A stretch of DNA of 64,000 nt from Solibacillus sp. FSL K6-1523 (GTDB lineage Bacteria > Bacillota > Bacilli > Bacillales_A > Planococcaceae). The stretch's first letter is position 1; each line of letters opens with the position of its first letter. The translations under genes and the position numbers were made by a program. The notes under the pieces were generated by a model. The model searched no databases, had not been told where the DNA came from, and saw only the letters and a list, made by a program, of their open reading frames with translations. Location of the stretch: the NCBI RefSeq assembly GCF_038005225.1, contig NZ_JBBOSU010000001.1:1476001-1540000 (forward strand), read 5' to 3'. Shown here piece after piece: positions 17,747 through 26,918 of this stretch.

Positions 17747-18604
17747 TTATAAGGTTGTTCGTAAATCCCATAATTCTGGGAAGAAACGGTGGTCTAACAC
17801 TTGGCGTAAGTAATTGACACCGGAAGAACCACCAGTCCCAATTTTAAAGCCAATAATTCGTTCAACTGTTTTCATATGTTTGAATCGCCACGTCTGTAAA
17901 GAATCTTCAATATCCACTAATTTTTCAGCAAGTTGATATAAATTCCAATATTTATCGATATTTTTATAAACGGTACTCCAAGCAGCAGCAACCGATTCAT
18001 CTCCATCATAAACGACACTAAAATCACGGTTTAACAGTGCTTCATTAATCGGTAATCCAGCGCGTGCCAATGCTTGAATCGAAACATCGTAAATGCTCGG
18101 TGCTTTGGAAGCTTTCTGCAACATTTCTGAAATCTCTTGATCTTTTTCATAGATTTTTAAAATATAAGGTGTTTTGTATCCTAAAGCAAATTCAATTTGG
18201 CGATATTGATAGCTTTGGAAGCCAGAAGCTTTGCCTAGTGTATCCCGGAATTGTAAATACTCGGCTGGCGTCATTGTTGCGAGTACGTCCCACGCTTGAA
18301 TAATTTGAATTTGAATTTTAGAAACGCGCGCTAACATTTTGAAAGACGGCTGCAATTCATTTCGTTGAATCGCTTCAATAGCACCTTGTAGCTCATGGAT
18401 AATTAACTTCATCCATAGTTCACTTACTTGGTGAATAATAATGAATAACATCTCATCATGGTGATTTGATAGCCGATTTTGGTTGGACAAAATATGCTCT
18501 AAACTTAAATACTCGCCATACGTCATATCATTTTTAAAATCCGTATGAATCCCTTTTTCTTGCTTCATTTTTTCCTCGAGTTCAGAAATGGAGCGTTTCG
18601 ACAT
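17747..18604 (-). CDS. kynA: tryptophan 2,3-dioxygenase
   Basis: 285 residues, all-helical haem dioxygenase. Conserved features: [33 protein letters not shown] (the haem/substrate pocket, split here as [12 protein letters not shown] and SELWMKL), [20 protein letters not shown], and [20 protein letters not shown] near the end (here [14 protein letters not shown]). It opens the indole ring of tryptophan to give N-formylkynurenine. ATG 18604 follows AGGAGG, 12 bp after kynU. Confidence 0.95.
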   Translation of the reverse strand: MSKRSISELEEKMKQEKGIHTDFKNDMTYGEYLSLEHILSNQNRLSNHHDEMLFIIIHQVSELWMKLIIHELQGAIEAIQRNELQPSFKMLARVSKIQIQIIQAWDVLATMTPAEYLQFRDTLGKASGFQSYQYRQIEFALGYKTPYILKIYEKDQEISEMLQKASKAPSIYDVSIQALARAGLPINEALLNRDFSVVYDGDESVAAAWSTVYKNIDKYWNLYQLAEKLVDIEDSLQTWRFKHMKTVERIIGFKIGTGGSSGVNYLRQVLDHRFFPELWDLRTTL

Positions 18605-18615
18605 GTCAATTCCTC

Positions 18616-19875
18616 CTAAGCAATGATTTCCCGTTCGTTATGAAACTTTTTGTATGTTTCGTTTTCCATAATATCTTTCAAAATTTGAACGACTTTCCAC
18701 ACTTCTTCAAATGAATTGTACAAGGCAACAGGTGCAAGTCGGATTCCATTCGGCGCTCTAAAATCAGGAATAACACCCGCTTCTTTAAGTGCTTTGCAAA
18801 TACGTGCCGCTTCCTCATGCACTAAAAATACATGACCACCACGTGTTTCGTCAGTAGGGTTCCCTAATTGAAAAACATCAGGGATTTCCTGTTGTAAACA
18901 GTCCATTAAAAAGCCTGTTAATTGCAATGATTTTTTCCGAATCGCATCAATACCAACTTCATCAAACATGGACATAGAGCCTTCTATCGGTGCTATACTT
19001 AAAATATGTGGTGTCCCAATTTGATATGCACCGGAAGCATTTGCTGGAGAGAATTGTACCGCTAAATCAAATTGTTTCGTTTTATCTGAACCGAACCAAC
19101 CTGCTAGTCCTGGCATCGTTCCGAAATGTTTTTCATGTACGAATAATCCTGCAACCGAACCTGGACCGCCGTTTAAATGTTTATAATTGCACCAAAACGC
19201 AAAATCCACACCTATATCATGTAATTGATGTGGAATAGAGCCGATTGAATGACATAAATCGAAGCCTACAATAATGCCGCGCGCATGGGCCGCTTTCGTA
19301 ATCGTAGCGATATCTAGCACTTGACCACTACGATATAAAACAGCGGGTAATATGGCTACGGCAATATCATCTGTCATCGCATTTATAATCGCTTCTGTTG
19401 TAATCGTTTGGCTGTCTTCACTTTTTACGAATTTCAAATGGTCAGCTGGTAAATTACGTAGTTGAATTTGACTTGCCATTGCATAAAGGTCGGAAGGGAA
19501 ATTTAATTCATCTGCTAATATTTTATTGCGCTCAGCAGTGGGGTGGAAAAATGTTGCGAGTAGCTGATGTAAGTTTGTCGTTGTGGAGCCTGTTAAAATA
19601 ACTTCCTCTTTTTTCGCTCCAACTAATGGTGCGCATTTCTCTCCTAAGTTTTCGGATAAAAAATACCAAGGATGTTCACCATTCGTCCAACCGTCGATGC
19701 CGAATTGTTTCCAAGAATTTATTAACGTCAATAAACTGTTTTCTGCCCGTTTGGATAACAACCCTAAAGAGTTTCCGTCGAAGTAATATTGATTTTCGTT
19801 TTTATAAAATTCTTTTGCATATCGTTGTAATGGATCTTGACTATCTAGCAATCTCGCTTTTTCTAAACATTCCAT
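18616..19875 (-). CDS. kynU: kynureninase
   Basis: 419 residues, PLP enzyme cleaving kynurenine to anthranilate and alanine. Features: [30 protein letters not shown], the PLP-lysine region [20 protein letters not shown], and [17 protein letters not shown]. It is the first gene of the operon, starting ATG 19875 after AAGGGTGA, with a consensus-like promoter just upstream. The operon ends at anthranilate; no anthranilate degradation genes are visible here. Confidence 0.95.
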   Translation of the reverse strand: MECLEKARLLDSQDPLQRYAKEFYKNENQYYFDGNSLGLLSKRAENSLLTLINSWKQFGIDGWTNGEHPWYFLSENLGEKCAPLVGAKKEEVILTGSTTTNLHQLLATFFHPTAERNKILADELNFPSDLYAMASQIQLRNLPADHLKFVKSEDSQTITTEAIINAMTDDIAVAILPAVLYRSGQVLDIATITKAAHARGIIVGFDLCHSIGSIPHQLHDIGVDFAFWCNYKHLNGGPGSVAGLFVHEKHFGTMPGLAGWFGSDKTKQFDLAVQFSPANASGAYQIGTPHILSIAPIEGSMSMFDEVGIDAIRKKSLQLTGFLMDCLQQEIPDVFQLGNPTDETRGGHVFLVHEEAARICKALKEAGVIPDFRAPNGIRLAPVALYNSFEEVWKVVQILKDIMENETYKKFHNEREIIA

Positions 19876-19912
19876 AAAATCACCCTTTTATCCATTTTTT
19901 TACTCCAATTTA

Positions 19913-19941
19913 ATCATAATTTTCTAGATTAGGATTGTCAA
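19913..19941 (-). promoter_or_regulatory. sigma-A type promoter of the kyn operon
   Basis: On the minus strand, TTGACA (19936-19941), a 17-bp spacer and TATGAT (19913-19918) lie about 40 bp before the kynU start. This is close to consensus, so control probably comes from a repressor or from the leader and not from a weak promoter. Confidence 0.8.
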
Positions 19942-20092
19942 TGAAAAGACAAGGGAAAGTTATTATTCTATAAGTATTTTACTAGTATACTTCACTTATT
20001 GATAGCTTTAAATCGTTAAAGTGAGCGAAGTAATAGCGGTTAAGTAACTATTTGAAAATAATAATAGTTGTATGGATGCTATCCCATAATTT

Positions 20093-20140
20093 AAAAACCG
20101 CTATCTACTTAGTAATAACTAAGAAAGATAGCGGTTTTTT
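20093..20140 (-). terminator. terminator after the NhaC gene
   Basis: A long hairpin (AAACCGCTATCT... AGATAGCGGTTT with inner CTTAG/CTAAG) with A and T tracts on both sides lies just after the NhaC stop on the minus strand, isolating it from the kyn promoter. Confidence 0.88.
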
Positions 20141-20152
20141 CAGCCCCCAAAT

Positions 20153-21529
20153 TTAACTTTGCTTCGTAATCGTAATATTCAACCAACCAAATAAGATGGT
20201 AATGACTGGGCTAAGCAAGCAGAAAAATGCAAAGGGAATATAACTAATGACACTTACATTTAACGCCGTTGAAATGAATAAACCACATACACCCCAAGGA
20301 ACGAGCGGGTTAATTACCGTACCAGCATCCTCAATAACACGCGCTAAATTTTTCGGATGCATATTTAAGCTTTTGAACTTTTCTTTGTACGTTTCACCTG
20401 TTAATAAAATCGATAAATATTGTTCGCCAACTAAAAAGTTAATCGCAATGGCTGTAAATGCTGCCCCTGTAATGGCTTTACCGATACTTGTTAACAATTG
20501 CTGAATTGAGGCAAGTAATGCTTGAATAATGCCTAATGAAAACAAAAGACCACCCATTGAAAGGGAAAGTACGATGAGTATGATTGTAAATAGCATACTA
20601 TTCATCCCACCACGCGTTAATAACGAATCAATTGCCTCGACACCCGTATTTGCAACATAACCGCTATATAAAATTTCAAAAAGTTCATTAAATGGAATCG
20701 CACTATGCATATAAGAAAGAACAACGCCACTAATTGTACTAATTGTTAAAGTCATTAAACTCGGCACTTTAAAAATCGTACAAATAATTAATATAACGAG
20801 AGGAATAAGTGCATACCAATGCACAAGATTCGAATTTAGTAAAACTTCTTTATACTGTGTAATTAATTGCTCATCAATGCTCGTGCCTTTCGGTGATAAA
20901 ATTGCATAGCCAATAACGGATAAAATAAAGGCAGGGATTGTTGTATACATCATATTTCGAATATGTGTAAATAAATCAATACCTGTAACCGTTGCCGCTA
21001 AATTCGTCGTATCTGAAAGAGGGGACATTTTATCACCAAAAAATGCACCTGAAACAATTGCGCCTGCTGTAATAACTAGGGAAGCATCCATTGCGGTGGC
21101 GACACCTAGCATAGCAACGCCAACCGTTCCGACCGTTGTGAGAGAACTCCCAATTGCAGTCCCAATTATGCCTGTAATAATAAATACACTTGCATAAAAG
21201 AAGCTCGCTGCAACAAAAGAAAATCCAATATACAATAAAGTAGGGATTGTTCCACCGATAATCCAGCTACTTATTAAAAGTCCAATTAAAAGGAAAATAT
21301 AAATCGCGCCAATCCCTGTTTTCGCAGAATTCACCATGCTTTCCTCTAATTGACGGAAGGGAACTTTTTTGGTTAACCCATAAGTCATTAAGATGATAAT
21401 AGAAAGAATGATTGGGATATGGGGAACACTTTCAAGCTTCATGATTGAAAATGATATTAATGCGATAATGAATACCGTTAATAAACCAGCTTCAAGAAAA
21501 CTTGCTTTCACCTGTTTTTGTTGAATCAT
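20153..21529 (-). CDS. NhaC-family Na+/H+ (or malate/lactate-type) antiporter
   Basis: 458 residues, about 11-12 membrane segments. The family signatures are present: GAFFGDKMSPLSDTTNLA in the middle and NPLVPWGVCGLF near the C terminus. NhaC proteins exchange Na+ for H+, and some members (YqkI/MleN type) exchange malate and lactate. ATG 21529 follows AAAGGAG. It is monocistronic with its own terminator, and its substrate cannot be decided from the sequence. Confidence 0.88.
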   Translation of the reverse strand: MIQQKQVKASFLEAGLLTVFIIALISFSIMKLESVPHIPIILSIIILMTYGLTKKVPFRQLEESMVNSAKTGIGAIYIFLLIGLLISSWIIGGTIPTLLYIGFSFVAASFFYASVFIITGIIGTAIGSSLTTVGTVGVAMLGVATAMDASLVITAGAIVSGAFFGDKMSPLSDTTNLAATVTGIDLFTHIRNMMYTTIPAFILSVIGYAILSPKGTSIDEQLITQYKEVLLNSNLVHWYALIPLVILIICTIFKVPSLMTLTISTISGVVLSYMHSAIPFNELFEILYSGYVANTGVEAIDSLLTRGGMNSMLFTIILIVLSLSMGGLLFSLGIIQALLASIQQLLTSIGKAITGAAFTAIAINFLVGEQYLSILLTGETYKEKFKSLNMHPKNLARVIEDAGTVINPLVPWGVCGLFISTALNVSVISYIPFAFFCLLSPVITILFGWLNITITKQS

Positions 21530-21675
21530 AATCTAAAACTCCTTTATGCTTTTGCACTTTGATGCGTTGAAGTAAGAAAGTAATCCTAACATGAATACTA
21601 TGAAAAGGGAAGGGGTTATGTGAAAAATACATAATACTTGCAATGAAATAGTATAAATGATCGTCTTAACGGCGT

Positions 21676-21714
21676 AAAAAAAGCCCTCTATGCATGATGC
21701 GCATAGAAGGCTTC
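21676..21714 (-). terminator. terminator of purC
   Basis: On the minus strand, GCCTTCTATGC, loop, GCATAGAGGGC then TTTTTTT, starting a few bases after the purC stop. Confidence 0.88.
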
Positions 21715-21719
21715 AATTA

Positions 21720-22406
21720 TTAGTCAGCTAACATAATTTTTTCTAACTGTAAAGGTTCGATATATGTATCACCTTTGTAAGCGCGCATATTACCACCAGA
21801 AATTTCATCGATTAAAATAATTTCATTGGTTTTCGCATCGCGGCCAAATTCAAGTTTTATATCATATAAAGTTAAACCTTTTTTCTCAAGCTCAGCTGCA
21901 ACGAACTTAGAAATTTCAATTGTACGCTCTTTTAAAATGGCATACTCTTCATGTGTTAGTAAGCTTAACATTGCAAGTGCATCTTCAGAAATTGGAGGAT
22001 CTAGGCGCTCATCATCTTTAATCGTTACTTCAACGAATGCGTCTAAATCTTGGCCTTCGCTTGCATAAGCACCATAACGACGTAAAAATGAACCAACTGC
22101 TTTGAAACGGCAAATTACTTCAAGACCTTTACCGAATACAGTTGCTGGTTTTACTGTCATTGTTGCATCGTCAAAGTTTGCATCTACATAATGAGTAGGT
22201 ACATTCAGTTCGTTTAATTTAGAGTAAAAGAATGACGTTAAGCGTAAACATGCTAGTCCAGCACCATCAATTGTTAATCCAACTGTATTGGCACCTGGAT
22301 CAAATACCCCATTTTCACCTGTTACATCATCTTTAAATTTTAATAAATAATGACCATCTTCTAATTTAAATACATCTTTTGTTTTACCTGTATACACTAA
22401 TTCCAC
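21720..22406 (-). CDS. purC: phosphoribosylaminoimidazole-succinocarboxamide synthase (SAICAR synthase)
   Basis: 228 residues. PurC joins aspartate to CAIR in purine synthesis. Seen: the opening YTGKTKDVF, the CRFKAVGSFLRRYG segment, ERLDPP, and LYDIKLEFG followed by LIDEISGGNMR. Several of these depart from the commonest PurC (typically ...NxAAGS and ...DEISPDxxR), so it may be the divergent subtype that occurs as a stand-alone gene. The start is placed at GTG 22406, eight bases after GGAGG; the longer frame from ATG 22421 would have that site inside it. A PurR operator lies upstream. Confidence 0.88.
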   Translation of the reverse strand: MELVYTGKTKDVFKLEDGHYLLKFKDDVTGENGVFDPGANTVGLTIDGAGLACLRLTSFFYSKLNELNVPTHYVDANFDDATMTVKPATVFGKGLEVICRFKAVGSFLRRYGAYASEGQDLDAFVEVTIKDDERLDPPISEDALAMLSLLTHEEYAILKERTIEISKFVAAELEKKGLTLYDIKLEFGRDAKTNEIILIDEISGGNMRAYKGDTYIEPLQLEKIMLAD

Positions 22407-22437
22407 ATGAAAAACCTCCATTTCGATTACATTACGT

Positions 22438-22481
22438 ATTATAACACGAATGTTTACTTGTGAAAAATAAAATATTGTTCG
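22438..22481 (-). promoter_or_regulatory. purC promoter with paired PurBoxes
   Basis: Two inverted CGAAYRTT-like boxes lie at 22447-22454 (CGAATGTT) and 22474-22481 (CGAACAAT on the minus strand), separated by 19 bp, the arrangement used by Bacillus PurR. A TATAAT -10 (22438-22443, minus strand) sits just downstream, so bound PurR would cover the -35 region. This supports purine repression of the orphan purC. Confidence 0.65.
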
Positions 22482-22584
22482 TATTTTAAAGAGAGACGTC
22501 TGACCTATCTGGAATTAAAAGAGGGAAATTTCTCACTACTCCTAATATTTGATATAATAAATTATAAGAGAAGGAGTGGTTGTA

Positions 22585-23007
22585 ATGGTTGAAACTTACA
22601 AAAATATTATTGTTGCAGTAGACTTTTCAGAAAAAGCGAAAATTGCATTTGAGCGCGGTGTCCATCTCGCAAAATTGACCGGTGCAAAGCTCCATTTAGT
22701 ATGCGTCATCGATACACATTCATTTGGTTCGGTGGAAGCCTATGATTTAAAGTACGCTAAAGAGTTAAAAGAAAAAGCAATCGTACAATTAGAGCAATAT
22801 AAAAATGAAGCGACTCAAGCAGGCATTCAAAATGTACAGCTTGTCGTGGAAGAAGGCTCACCAAAAGTGATTTTAACAAGTTTAACAGAAGCGGATTTAA
22901 TAATTGTTGGTGCAACTGGATTAAACCGTGCAGAGCGCTTCTTACTCGGCTCGGTTTCTGAAAACGTTGTACGAAGCTCAAAGTGTGATGTACTTGTTGT
23001 GAGATAA
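22585..23007 (+). CDS. universal stress protein (UspA family)
   Basis: 140 residues, a single Usp domain: the N-terminal NIIVAVDFSEKAK and the ATP-binding signature IIVGATGLNRAERFLLGSVSENVV (G-x2-G-x9-G-S pattern). Such proteins bind ATP and help survival under stress. ATG 22585 follows AAGGAG by eight bases; an in-frame GTG nine bases upstream lacks spacing. Monocistronic, with a terminator shared with gdhA. Confidence 0.9.
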   Translation: MVETYKNIIVAVDFSEKAKIAFERGVHLAKLTGAKLHLVCVIDTHSFGSVEAYDLKYAKELKEKAIVQLEQYKNEATQAGIQNVQLVVEEGSPKVILTSLTEADLIIVGATGLNRAERFLLGSVSENVVRSSKCDVLVVR

Positions 23008-23016
23008 GTAAAAAAA

Positions 23017-23057
23017 TAAAAAAACCGCAAAAATCATGGAGTGATTTTGCGGTTTTT
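23017..23057. terminator. bidirectional terminator between usp and gdhA
   Basis: A-rich tract, ACCGCAAAAATCA / TGATTTTGCGGT stem and T-tract, symmetrical in both directions between convergent genes. Confidence 0.92.
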
Positions 23058-23065
23058 TGCATTGT

Positions 23066-24430
23066 TTAAAATACGCCTTCCACAAGCATACCGTTAGCTA
23101 CTCTAATGAAGCCAGCAATATTTGAACCGACTACTAAATTACCTTCATAGCCATGTTGTTTAGCAGCTTCAGAGCTTTCTTTGTAAATCGACTGCATAAT
23201 TGAATGTAGCTTTTCATCGACTTCTTGGAATGACCAGTAGTTCCGACTGGAGTTTTGTGCCATTTCTAATGAAGATACGGCAACACCGCCAGCATTAGCC
23301 GCTTTGCCAGGACCAAAGAATACACCAGCATTTAAAAACTCATTAATTGCTTCTAGGTCAGATGGCATATTTGCTCCTTCAGCAACAACGCGAACGCCAT
23401 TTGCAATTAACATGCGGGCTTGATCACCATTAATTTCATTTTGAGTCGCACAAGGTAGGGCGATATCACAAGGGATTGACCAAATATTCTCGCAACCTTC
23501 TGAGTATGTTGCATTTGGTCGTTCATTTACATATGCTTTAATACGCTCACCGCGCACTTCTTTAATTTCTTTTACTAATTTTAAATCGATACCTTCTGGA
23601 TCATAAATATAACCTGAAGAATCTGAACATGCGATAACATGTGCGCCGAAATGTTGTGCTTTTTCAATCGCATAGATGGCTACATTACCTGAACCAGATA
23701 CAACGACCTTTTTATTTAAGAAGGAATCCTTTTCCTCACGCAGCATTTCTTCTACAAAGTATATTAAACCGTAACCAGTTGCCTCTGTACGCGCTAATGA
23801 ACCACCATAACCAGGCTTTTTACCAGTTAACACACCTGCTTCATAGGTACCACGAATACGTTTATATTGTCCCCACATATAGCCAACTTCACGTGCACCT
23901 ACACCAATATCACCGGCAGGGACATCGACATCTGGACCGATATAGCGGTATAATTCAGTCATGAATGCTTGGCAAAAGCGCATAATTTCTGCATCAGATT
24001 TCCCTTTAGGATCGAAATCTGAACCACCTTTACCGCCACCGATTGCTTGGCCAGTTAGTGCGTTTTTGAAAATTTGTTCAAAAGCTAAAAATTTCATAAT
24101 TGATTCGTCTACAGTTGGATGGAAGCGAATGCCACCTTTATAAGGTCCGATAACATTGTTGTATTGAACACGATAACCACGGTTTACGTGCACATTATTT
24201 TGGTCATCCTGCCAAGCGACACGGAACGAAACCATGCGATCGGGTTCAACAATGCGCTCTAAAATATTATGTTTGATGTACGCAGGATTTTTTTCAAATA
24301 CAGGTACTAATGATAAAAAGATTTCTTCCGCAGCTTGTAAAAACTCCGGTTGGTGTTCGTTTTTCTTTTTTAATTTAATAAATACATCATCGACATATTG
24401 CTGTGCGTTATTTTTAATTGCTGTTTCCAT
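23066..24430 (-). CDS. gdhA: NADP-type glutamate dehydrogenase
   Basis: 454 residues, typical of hexameric, biosynthetic GdhA. Visible: GPYKGGIRFHPTV, the catalytic lysine segment GGGKGGSDFDPKGKSD, DVPAGDIGVGAREVGYM, and the Rossmann motif VVSGSGNVA. It interconverts 2-oxoglutarate plus ammonium and glutamate. ATG 24430 follows GGGGGTT, with a good promoter 30-55 bp upstream. Confidence 0.94.
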   Translation of the reverse strand: METAIKNNAQQYVDDVFIKLKKKNEHQPEFLQAAEEIFLSLVPVFEKNPAYIKHNILERIVEPDRMVSFRVAWQDDQNNVHVNRGYRVQYNNVIGPYKGGIRFHPTVDESIMKFLAFEQIFKNALTGQAIGGGKGGSDFDPKGKSDAEIMRFCQAFMTELYRYIGPDVDVPAGDIGVGAREVGYMWGQYKRIRGTYEAGVLTGKKPGYGGSLARTEATGYGLIYFVEEMLREEKDSFLNKKVVVSGSGNVAIYAIEKAQHFGAHVIACSDSSGYIYDPEGIDLKLVKEIKEVRGERIKAYVNERPNATYSEGCENIWSIPCDIALPCATQNEINGDQARMLIANGVRVVAEGANMPSDLEAINEFLNAGVFFGPGKAANAGGVAVSSLEMAQNSSRNYWSFQEVDEKLHSIMQSIYKESSEAAKQHGYEGNLVVGSNIAGFIRVANGMLVEGVF

Positions 24431-24457
24431 TGTGTAACCCCCATTATGTTGTTGTTA

Positions 24458-24486
24458 GTTATACATTAGTATGAATTATCTTGCAA
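24458..24486 (-). promoter_or_regulatory. promoter of gdhA
   Basis: On the minus strand TTGCAA (24481-24486), 17-bp spacer, TATAAC (24458-24463), ending 28 bp before the gdhA start. Confidence 0.65.
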
Positions 24487-24603
24487 TTCAATATTATTTT
24501 CTGTAATATCCGTGAGATAACATGGAAAAAACTTGTGAAAACGTTTACAATTCGATATATCGATATATTAAAATGAACAATATTTTTGAAAGGGTGAATA
24601 ATT

Positions 24604-25062
24604 ATTATACAATTATTAATTGATGCAGATGCATGTCCCGTTGTTGATTTAGCGCTATTTGTTTCATCTCAATATGAGATAAAACCCATCTTGTTCTGCG
24701 ATACATCACATCGAATAGAAAGAGATAATGTAATAACAATTATTGTAGACAAAGGACCTGATTCGGTAGATTTTAAGCTACTTAGCGTGTTAAAGAAGGG
24801 GGATATTGTCATTACAGGAGATTATGGTTTAGCTGCGATGTGTTTGGCAAAAGGTGGGAAAGTTATCACGCATAACGGTAAAGAGCTGACGTCTGACAAT
24901 ATAGATCAACTGTTGGCATTTCGTTATGAAAGTGCGAAAATAAGACGTGCAGGTGGTCGTACAAAGGGACCTAAAAAGCGTACAGAAGAAAATAATTTGG
25001 CTTTTGAAATGGAATTTCGACAAATTTGTGAACGTGCGGTTTTGGAAAGGGAGGAAGGATAA
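24604..25062 (+). CDS. YaiI/YqxD (UPF0178) family protein with a non-canonical start
   Basis: About 152 residues. The family hallmark LIDADACPV lies only seven codons from the upstream limit of the frame (a TGA at 24595-24597), and no ATG, GTG or TTG occurs before the hallmark. An AAGGGTG site at 24590-24596 points to initiation at ATT 24604 (or ATT 24601/ATA 24607). Other family features are present (GDYGLAAMCLAKGG, GGRTKGPKKR). These are PIN-like-fold proteins of unknown role. The first usual start codon (TTG 24691) would remove the conserved core, so I reject it. It is followed immediately by dsdA. Confidence 0.8.
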   Translation: MIQLLIDADACPVVDLALFVSSQYEIKPILFCDTSHRIERDNVITIIVDKGPDSVDFKLLSVLKKGDIVITGDYGLAAMCLAKGGKVITHNGKELTSDNIDQLLAFRYESAKIRRAGGRTKGPKKRTEENNLAFEMEFRQICERAVLEREEG

Positions 25063-25063
25063 A

Positions 25064-26392
25064 ATGAAACAGCAATCAATCGATGTAGAAGCTTTAAAAG
25101 GACAATTTCCACTAATAGAAAAATTACAAAATGAACAGTATGTATTTTGGATAAATCCTAAAAAGTCAGCTGAAAAGCAAACGTTCGAACAGGTTTCAAT
25201 GGAAATAGTTCGGGATGCAGAAAAAAGATTAAAACGCTTTTCTTCTTATATAATAGAGGCATTTCCATTGACGAAATTTTCAAATGGCATTATTGAATCC
25301 GATGTAATCGAAATTCCTGCAATGAAAAAGTTAATTGAAGGACGCCGCGGTTTTGATATACCAGGGCAATTAATGCTGAAATGTGATCATTCCTTACCGA
25401 TTGCGGGCTCGATTAAAGCGCGTGGTGGCATTTATGAAGTGTTAAGCCATGCCGAAAAACTGGCCATCGATGCAGGGCTGTTAACAGAGCAGGATGATTA
25501 TGCAAAAATAAATAGTAAAGCGTTTAAAGATTTCTTTAGTAACTATAAAATTGCCGTCGGTTCTACAGGAAATTTAGGCTTAAGTATAGGGATTATTAGT
25601 GCACAATTAGGCTTTCAAGTAACGGTGCATATGTCAGCAGAAGCGAAAGAGTGGAAAAAAGAGTTATTGCGTGAAAAAGGGGTAACAGTCATTGAATATG
25701 CTTCAGATTATAGTGCTGCAGTAACACAAGGGCGACTGTTAGCCGAGCAAGATGCCAACTGTCACTTTATTGATGATGAAAATTCAGTGGATTTATTTTT
25801 AGGCTATGCGGTGGCGGCGTTACGACTGGAAAAACAATTTCAAGAGTTGAAAATAAAAGTTGATGAAGAACATCCTTTATTTGTTTATTTGCCATGTGGT
25901 GTAGGTGGGGGTCCTGGCGGTGTTGCTTATGGGATCAAACAAATTTACGGGGAGCATGTGCATATTTTCTTTGGGGAGCCATTTGCTTCACCTTGTATGC
26001 TTCTTGGCATGATGACGGGTTTACATGATGAAATTAGTGTGCATGATATTGGCTTATCCAATCAAACAGAGGCAGACGGATTGGCTGTTGGTAGACCGTC
26101 TAAATTTGCAGGTACAATAATGGAATCCATCATAAGTGGCTGCTATACAGTGGATGATAGTTTCTTATATAGAAGCTTAAAAGGGATGTATGAGCAGGAA
26201 AATATTTTTATGGAGCCTTCAGCACATGCAGGTGTGTATGGTCCAATCGAATTAATGATGCAAGGTGTCGATTATTTACAGCAAAACCAATTACAAAATA
26301 AGATGGACCTGGCAACGCATCTTATTTGGTCAACAGGCGGAGATCTTGTACCGAGAGAGTTACGCCAGCAATATTTGCAAACGGATATTTAG
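25064..26392 (+). CDS. dsdA: D-serine ammonia-lyase (dehydratase)
   Basis: 442 residues, the usual size of DsdA. The PLP lysine is in SIKARGGIYE, the glycine-rich phosphate loop is LPCGVGGGPGGVAYG, and GSTGNLGLSIG forms the substrate side. It converts D-serine to pyruvate and ammonia. ATG 25064 follows GGGAGGAAGGA, one base after the YaiI-family stop, so the two are an operon; a longer frame starting at 24947 runs through the neighbour and is not the real start. Confidence 0.93.
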   Translation: MKQQSIDVEALKGQFPLIEKLQNEQYVFWINPKKSAEKQTFEQVSMEIVRDAEKRLKRFSSYIIEAFPLTKFSNGIIESDVIEIPAMKKLIEGRRGFDIPGQLMLKCDHSLPIAGSIKARGGIYEVLSHAEKLAIDAGLLTEQDDYAKINSKAFKDFFSNYKIAVGSTGNLGLSIGIISAQLGFQVTVHMSAEAKEWKKELLREKGVTVIEYASDYSAAVTQGRLLAEQDANCHFIDDENSVDLFLGYAVAALRLEKQFQELKIKVDEEHPLFVYLPCGVGGGPGGVAYGIKQIYGEHVHIFFGEPFASPCMLLGMMTGLHDEISVHDIGLSNQTEADGLAVGRPSKFAGTIMESIISGCYTVDDSFLYRSLKGMYEQENIFMEPSAHAGVYGPIELMMQGVDYLQQNQLQNKMDLATHLIWSTGGDLVPRELRQQYLQTDI

Positions 26393-26407
26393 AGGGGACG
26401 TTTTATT

Positions 26408-26758
26408 TTGTTAATTGCTATTTTAGTTATTGGTTTTATCGCAGCAGGCTTAATCGATTTAAAGCTGCGTAAAAAGTTTAACATTACGAAAAACGAAAAA
26501 TTTTTAGACCAATATGTTGGCATTTGGCATTTTGTTTTAGAAGCGTTTTTATGTGTGTTATTCATGACATTTATGACGGTCAATTTATTTGAGCAAAAAG
26601 CGGTATATGCATTATTATTTGCTTTTATTATGCTTTTGTTTTCAATACGTGGTTTGCTAGAGTTTTTAGTAAAGCGGAATAATCGACGCCATATTTTATC
26701 TTTTACATATGCACTTTTATGTGGCGTATTTAGCGGTGCGGTTGCATTGTTTTTATAA
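26408..26758 (+). CDS. small membrane protein, DUF4181-like
   Basis: 116 residues with four predicted membrane segments separated by short basic loops (LKLRKKFNI, KRNNRRH). The start is TTG 26408 behind GAGGGGAC. Its pattern resembles the DUF4181 family of Bacillales. It lies 15 bp after dsdA and is probably the last gene of that operon. Function is unknown. Confidence 0.72.
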   Translation: MLIAILVIGFIAAGLIDLKLRKKFNITKNEKFLDQYVGIWHFVLEAFLCVLFMTFMTVNLFEQKAVYALLFAFIMLLFSIRGLLEFLVKRNNRRHILSFTYALLCGVFSGAVALFL

Positions 26759-26819
26759 CGCTAGGAAATGAAGCATAAAGAGGACCACGGTCAATATAGC
26801 GTGTATTATGTGCTAAATA

Positions 26820-26860
26820 AAGAGACACAACCAGGATTTGCATGGTTGTGTCTTTCGTTT
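26820..26860 (+). terminator. terminator after the dsdA operon
   Basis: AAGAGACACAACCA pairs with TGGTTGTGTCTTT, followed by CGTTTTTATTT; also usable by the convergent gene at 26919. Confidence 0.88.
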
Positions 26861-26918
26861 TTATTTGGGATCTAATTGTAGGATCTGTCTAATACAAAAT
26901 CGTCTTTCAAAATAAAGT

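Noticed and set aside
24691-25062. Shorter YaiI/YqxD reading frame starting at TTG 24691
   Set aside because: It would lack the family's conserved N-terminal DADACP motif, which is encoded in frame just upstream.
24947-25063. N-terminal extension of DsdA
   Set aside because: It overlaps most of the preceding gene's 3' end in another frame; ATG 25064 has a strong ribosome site and gives the normal length.
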